Of a DNA stretch of 64,000 nt, positions 58,901 to 64,000 are shown one piece after another; the stretch's first letter is position 1; each line of letters begins with the position of its first letter. Under the pieces are notes generated by a model. It did no database searches, was not told the origin of the DNA, and saw only the letters and a list, made by a program, of their open reading frames with translations. The position numbers and the translations under genes were made by a program. This DNA comes from Crotophaga sulcirostris (taxonomy: Eukaryota > Chordata > Aves > Cuculiformes > Crotophagidae), in NCBI GenBank assembly GCA_013397455.1, contig VYZB01000036.1:1782657-1846656 (forward strand), written 5' to 3'.

Positions 58901-61900
58901 CCCCCAGATTTCTTTAACTGCTTAAGAGACATAAAATCTTGCTCCTTATTCTCTCATCTTTCTTTGCATTTAACTATCCGTGCTTATTCGCAATGCCAAG
59001 GACCTGTCATCATTTTTTATTCTGTGTTAACAAATTCAAAAAGGAATCAGCCAGACCTGACTTTAGGTCCTCACCATGTTCTTGTCAGAAGTCCTATGCA
59101 TTAGGTTAGTTAAATGATGTAAAAAGAACACGTGCATAGCACCTTTTACCTTTTCTTTAAAATAACAAAAATCTCTAACTCCTCTCTTTTTTTTTTTTTC
59201 GTTGGTGCTTCTGGTGCATTCCTTCTGGTAAAGCGAGTCTTGGGAACCTTCAGCTTAGCTCTTTTGCTCACAATCCAGTGCAGTGTGGTAACTGCTCTGC
59301 AGTCTAGTCTGAAGTGCTCAAGCTCCTTTGAACTGCTAAGCACATAATGCATAAAGTTTGGAGGAAAGGAAAGCATGTAAAAGTTACCCATACCAAGCAT
59401 GGCTGTAAAAAAGATTCGTTTTGTTGGCTATCATTGATCAGAGACAATAAAACACTTGTGTATGCTTGATTTGCTAGTATTTGTAAAATGCTTCAAAGTC
59501 CCAACACACAAGATTTACTTGTTAATATCCACTACCTAATGATAAATAATGAATGGATATGAATAATAGTGTTCTACTGCAACAACAGGCATAGTCGAAG
59601 CAGTAGCTGGTATCTCCAGTGTGACATCACAGTTGTCATACCAGGTGGTAGAATTTGTATGCAGTGAAGGATCTTATTTTAGTAATGTACACATAAATTA
59701 AAATTTTCCATTTAAATGAATTTGCATTATATTTGGAAGTGAATCAATAAGCAATCACTACTTACTGGTTTTACTGTTTGTCTGGGGTTTTTTTAATTCC
59801 ACTGCTATATTTCTTGGAAGTGTTTCAAATGGCAGATGGGGAATGTTTTTCAGTTCTTTGTTGCACTCTTCACAGTCTAGCTCTTTGGCCTTCATTGTAG
59901 AACTAGAACAACTATTTTGTGAGCACAGAAACAGCACGAAAAGTTTTAGCTGCATGATTCAAAGATAAGTAGAAATGTTCAAATATTTGATATAATTAGG
60001 CACTGCTATAATTTATTCAAATTTTGGTAGCAGGAGACTTTGGCTTGCACCAGCCTAACAAAAATCAGTCCCTTCTGAAAAAAAGAAGAAAGTCAAAAAG
60101 ATGACTGCAGGCGGAGAGATTCAGGCAGGAAACAACGGTCACAGCATACTATCCTAACAGGGTCAAGTCTTTTAGCAAATATTGTGCAAAAGAAGAAATT
60201 TGAGAAGGGATTTGTAGCTTTTGAAGTAGTTCCAGATATGCACAAAGATCTCCTCCCCAGCAAGTGGGTCAGCTGGAGTATAACTAGTAAGGTACTTCTC
60301 CGAAATCTCAGCAGGAGAGTGCTGTAGGCTGCTATCACTCACAAGCAGATGTAAATATTTGCTTTTTGACAGGCAATAAGGGAAAGCTGACTGGAAAATA
60401 GTGTTAGCAGCACTAAGTAAATTCTGATGGAGGAGAAACCCACAGAGAATGGTCACACAGTCGATGTCATAAAAAAATGATCTTTTGGAGGAATGTGAAC
60501 AGGAAAAGGCAGACTCAAGATTAGGAAAAGGCAGGCTCAAGATCAGAAAAAGAAAACTCAGAACAGAGGGAAATGTATGCTGTTACCTTACAGTACAATT
60601 TTAGCTGTGATGCTCACTAGAAGAGGATACACATCAGAGAGAATCTTAAAGAAAAAAAACTGCAATTCATACATAGTAGCTTTGTACAGAGGAGGAAGGT
60701 ATGTGATATCAGGTTGTATGTTGTGAGATAAAGAAAGTGGTGTTGATTATAGAGGTACAAAACGATAGAAGGGAAGGAGTTTAAAGGAAAGATTAAGAAT
60801 CTTATTCAACTTGAACTAACAGCCCAGGAAATACTGGGGACATATCCAGTATGCCTTAAACTGTAGAACGTTGAAATAATGATGAATGAACTCCATGCAG
60901 AAGCCTCCTGTGCTACAAATAATTATTTTAAACCAATTAAAGAGAGGCATTTCCAGAACACCTAAGATATTGAGGAGAACTATTACTGTCAAATTGTCAT
61001 CTCCTAAGAGCTCTGGAGTATCTCCTCTAAGTATTAAAAATAATTGCTAGTCATGAAACAAATACTGAAGGCTTAATTTTACATGCCTGTTTCAAGCCAA
61101 GCTCACAGACGTCAGGTTGATTAAGTCAGTGGAAAAGTGCCCGATAACATTTTAGTATAATAACTCTTGTTATAAAAAGCCAAAATACATCTTTTTAATC
61201 CTCTGGTTTAATAATCTCTTAATAAGGTGCCTTACTTGAAATTAATGTGATACATAATATTATATTAAGCTAAATTAACCAACATCTTTTATTTATGGTT
61301 GTGCTGGAAGAGGAGTTCTGAGTAGGTGTTCAGTCTTGTAATTCAGACCAGTACCAGAATAGGACTGGAATGAATTACATGAAATGGGCCCATTGCAGAA
61401 TGTGTCCTGCATAGACATGGGAGTCTGCACTAGCAAACTGGCCTGTAGAGTCTGGACTTAAAATGAGAGCATCTTAGAGGCCACCTTTGTTAAAGACCAA
61501 ACCACACCACCTCCTGAGTATGCTGCTTTTGTGATTTTGAGCATCCACAGTAGAGTACATTACTGCTCTTAGGAATTTTTTTTTAACTCTTCAACTAATG
61601 ATAGTTGGAAATGTTTTTAGAATTAGATAATAACGTCTTACCAGGACATTAGTGAATGTCAGGTTCACAATTTATGTATTGTATTTCTAGAATATCTGAA
61701 ATCTAATGTTTGTCACCTATGTTACTCCAAAGAGATAGGCAATTTATGTTGAAAAAAGAAAAAATGTAGAAAAAAATGAAAACAAATTACGCCAGAAGGA
61801 AAGGACAGAAGTTAGGCTACAAGTAACTGCATTTTTTTTGGTGGAGTTGTATGTTGCTATTTGTGTTGGAATATTGTGCTTCACCAACATCCTGAGACAG

Positions 61901-64000
61901 AGACACACTACAAGGTTGTTGCTTCCATGCCTAAATAAAGGTAGTAGCTATTGAATAATAAAAAAAAATCATCTAAGAGGCACCTCTTCTTATTATTCAT
62001 GGTATTGCTGAAACACTCTTTAAAGAGATTCTACAAACACATTACACAGCAAGGACAAATAGTCACCCAATTCCAAACCTTGGAATATACTACAGTAAAC
62101 TGTAAAAAGGGTATTTTTTTCTGGCTTTTATTTAAGTTCACCTTTGCAGAGTTTTTTACTACTGTGTCTGTGTCTGTGTGCAAAGGCTGGACTCAACTGC
62201 ACACCTTATGCTTCCCTGATGCACTGAACAGAATACTTGTTGGAGATCAGTAATGGTGATGCTCAGAACTCTGTAAGGATGGATATGCTGGAAGACAGAA
62301 ATCTTTGCCTCCTATCCATATCAGTGAGTATAAGCAACTAGCACAAACAGGTTTGCATATACTCTAGGAAAATACACTGGAAACAGTACAAGTCATGTAG
62401 ATGTATCTAGGTTAAGTTTAGTACCTGTACCAGGGTTGGATTTCAGAGGGTGGGTTTTGAAGGGGAAAATCTTTCCTGCCCTTCATTCGCAGTTATGTGA
62501 CACAGAAGAGGCTATGCAACCCCTGCCCCTACTGCATCTGCATCTGTGCTGTACTGATAGTCACACAGCAAGAACAGCAAAAAGATTAAGGATCTCTGGG
62601 AGTCATTGTAACAGAGTAAATATGATGGTGAAAATCTGCACCATTTCCATTGCAGGTCAATGTGTATGGACCATAGTGTACATCTTCTGAAATAAAAGAC
62701 AGCTGATTGTGTATTTGCAAACTACAGATTTTTTTCTGCCTAAATACATTAATTGACATTTATGCCAAATACATTACATACCCATGTCAAGAGAATAGAG
62801 CCCATCTGTACTGCAGAGTTGTAATTAGCATTAATTAATATGTTCACATTGTCTGGTGTTCATATATTTTGCCCTGAAGTCGTAAATGTGGCATGGCATT
62901 TAGTAAGGCAGTATTCATGAGCCTTCATCTGAATTCCAAACATTTGGATTTTGTGGTGCTTTTAGTGCCCCTTGTTATTAACTGTTTCTTAGCGTTTACA
63001 GAAAGGGAGTGTTGTTCATTGTAGTGTTTGAGAAATTGCTGATCTTTGTAAGATATTTTTGTAGACAAACAAGTTTGTTCAGCAATTGATACTCTAGCAT
63101 AAAAGTAGACAGTAACAATTATCTTGTGGTACAGACATAGTAACAAAGAAATTTGTACTTCATAGCCATGAAGCAATTAACAGCAAACGCTTTAGTAGGT
63201 TATTAACAAGGTAGAATAAAATCTGCTCATCCAAGCTATTTGGTAAACAATATGTACATATTAATTGAAAGGATATTGCAAGTGATTCAAGAACAAATGC
63301 ATGTCATCTGCAATAGCACAGGTTTTACCACTTCTGCTTCAGCTGAGATCCTCAAACCAGTGAACCCACTTGTGTGCCCTACTCACGACCAACATGCATT
63401 TGTGGAAAAGCTGCCCCTATTCTTACCCCAAAAAAATAGAGGCCCATGAGACCCTCTATTGCCACTGTTTTTCTGTCTCTGCAAACCTCATTTCTGGTTC
63501 TAGTCATTCTGACTATTGGTGCATACTCAAATGCAGCAGAAGCCACTGACACATGAATGGGTTAACTAGTATTATAAGCTGTCCAAGTTTTTAAAAGCCA
63601 CCAGCACGATTCAACCTCTAGAAACAATATGGCCCTGCTCTAACACTGACAAATTTACCCTTGGATGAATCAGAGGCAATTTTGTCACACTGTAATTGTA
63701 TGCCTTTGAATACACAGCCTGTTTATTTCCCATGCTTTCAGATGCACAGCTTACTTTATTGTTAGCAGCTGTCACAAGTGTGATTTGCTCTAGTTTTATA
63801 CATCAAACCATTGTTCACGTATCCATTAGTGCCATAACCTTAATGGGATTTGGCTGAAGCTTTTGAAGCTTCCTAATGCTCGTTTAGGGTGTGACCCTCC
63901 AAACCTTTTTCTTGGCAGCAATAAGGCCTTAAGGAATTATCTTCACTAGCATTAAGACATTTATTTACTGCACTCTTAGTTGTGCTGACCCAATGGTTTG
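55986..64000. other. Intergenic, no gene recognised
   Basis: 8 kb of AT-rich sequence with short open frames (up to 122 codons near 60.2-60.5 kb, minus). I recognise no exon, RNA gene or named repeat. Regulatory elements may be present but cannot be told from one sequence. Confidence 0.55.

Overview
This is a vertebrate nuclear window and almost certainly a bird. It is AT-rich and gene-poor. It carries several CR1 LINE fragments that end in the ATTCTRTGATTCT-like tail of avian CR1, and three endogenous-retrovirus LTRs of the type that opens TGTCCTGGTTTCAGCTGGGA and closes in GGGTTAAACCA, which is common in bird genomes. Species cannot be fixed from sequence alone.

One protein-coding gene is clear: ZNF800, on the minus strand, with coding sequence from 39409 down to 27052. 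I rebuilt four coding exons (39349-39409, 37023-37118, 31807-31950, 27052-28817). All three introns are GT-AG and phase 1. The joined frame is 2067 nt, or 688 residues plus stop, with seven zinc fingers (one C2HC, six C2H2). A likely 3' UTR of about 3 kb runs to about 24.0 kb. The start codon lies in a CpG island (about 39.29-40.33 kb) that is broken by a 450-base assembly gap, so the transcription start is not resolved.

Layout. 1-17 kb: intergenic, with two degraded LINE remnants. 17.0-18.05 kb: a minus-strand CR1 3' end, then a 510-bp solo LTR with a perfect 5-bp target duplication. 18-24 kb: intergenic, with one unexplained 198-codon open frame. 24-39.4 kb: ZNF800; intron 2 holds two plus-strand CR1 copies and intron 3 holds a 92-bp sequence present twice. 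39.3-40.3 kb: CpG-island promoter. 40.33-41.17 kb: an undescribed-looking tandem array of about 160-178-bp units, split by a CR1. 41-64 kb: intergenic, with a possible tRNA-derived SINE, a plus-strand CR1 tail, a minus-strand CR1 that lacks its 3' half, two more LTRs and decayed LINE sequence.

I found no operon, CRISPR, tRNA or rRNA gene, and no second credible protein-coding gene. The best candidates for something new are the promoter-side tandem array, the lineage-variable Lys-Ser-Thr repeat inside ZNF800, and the intronic 92-bp duplicate. No exotic system is supported.
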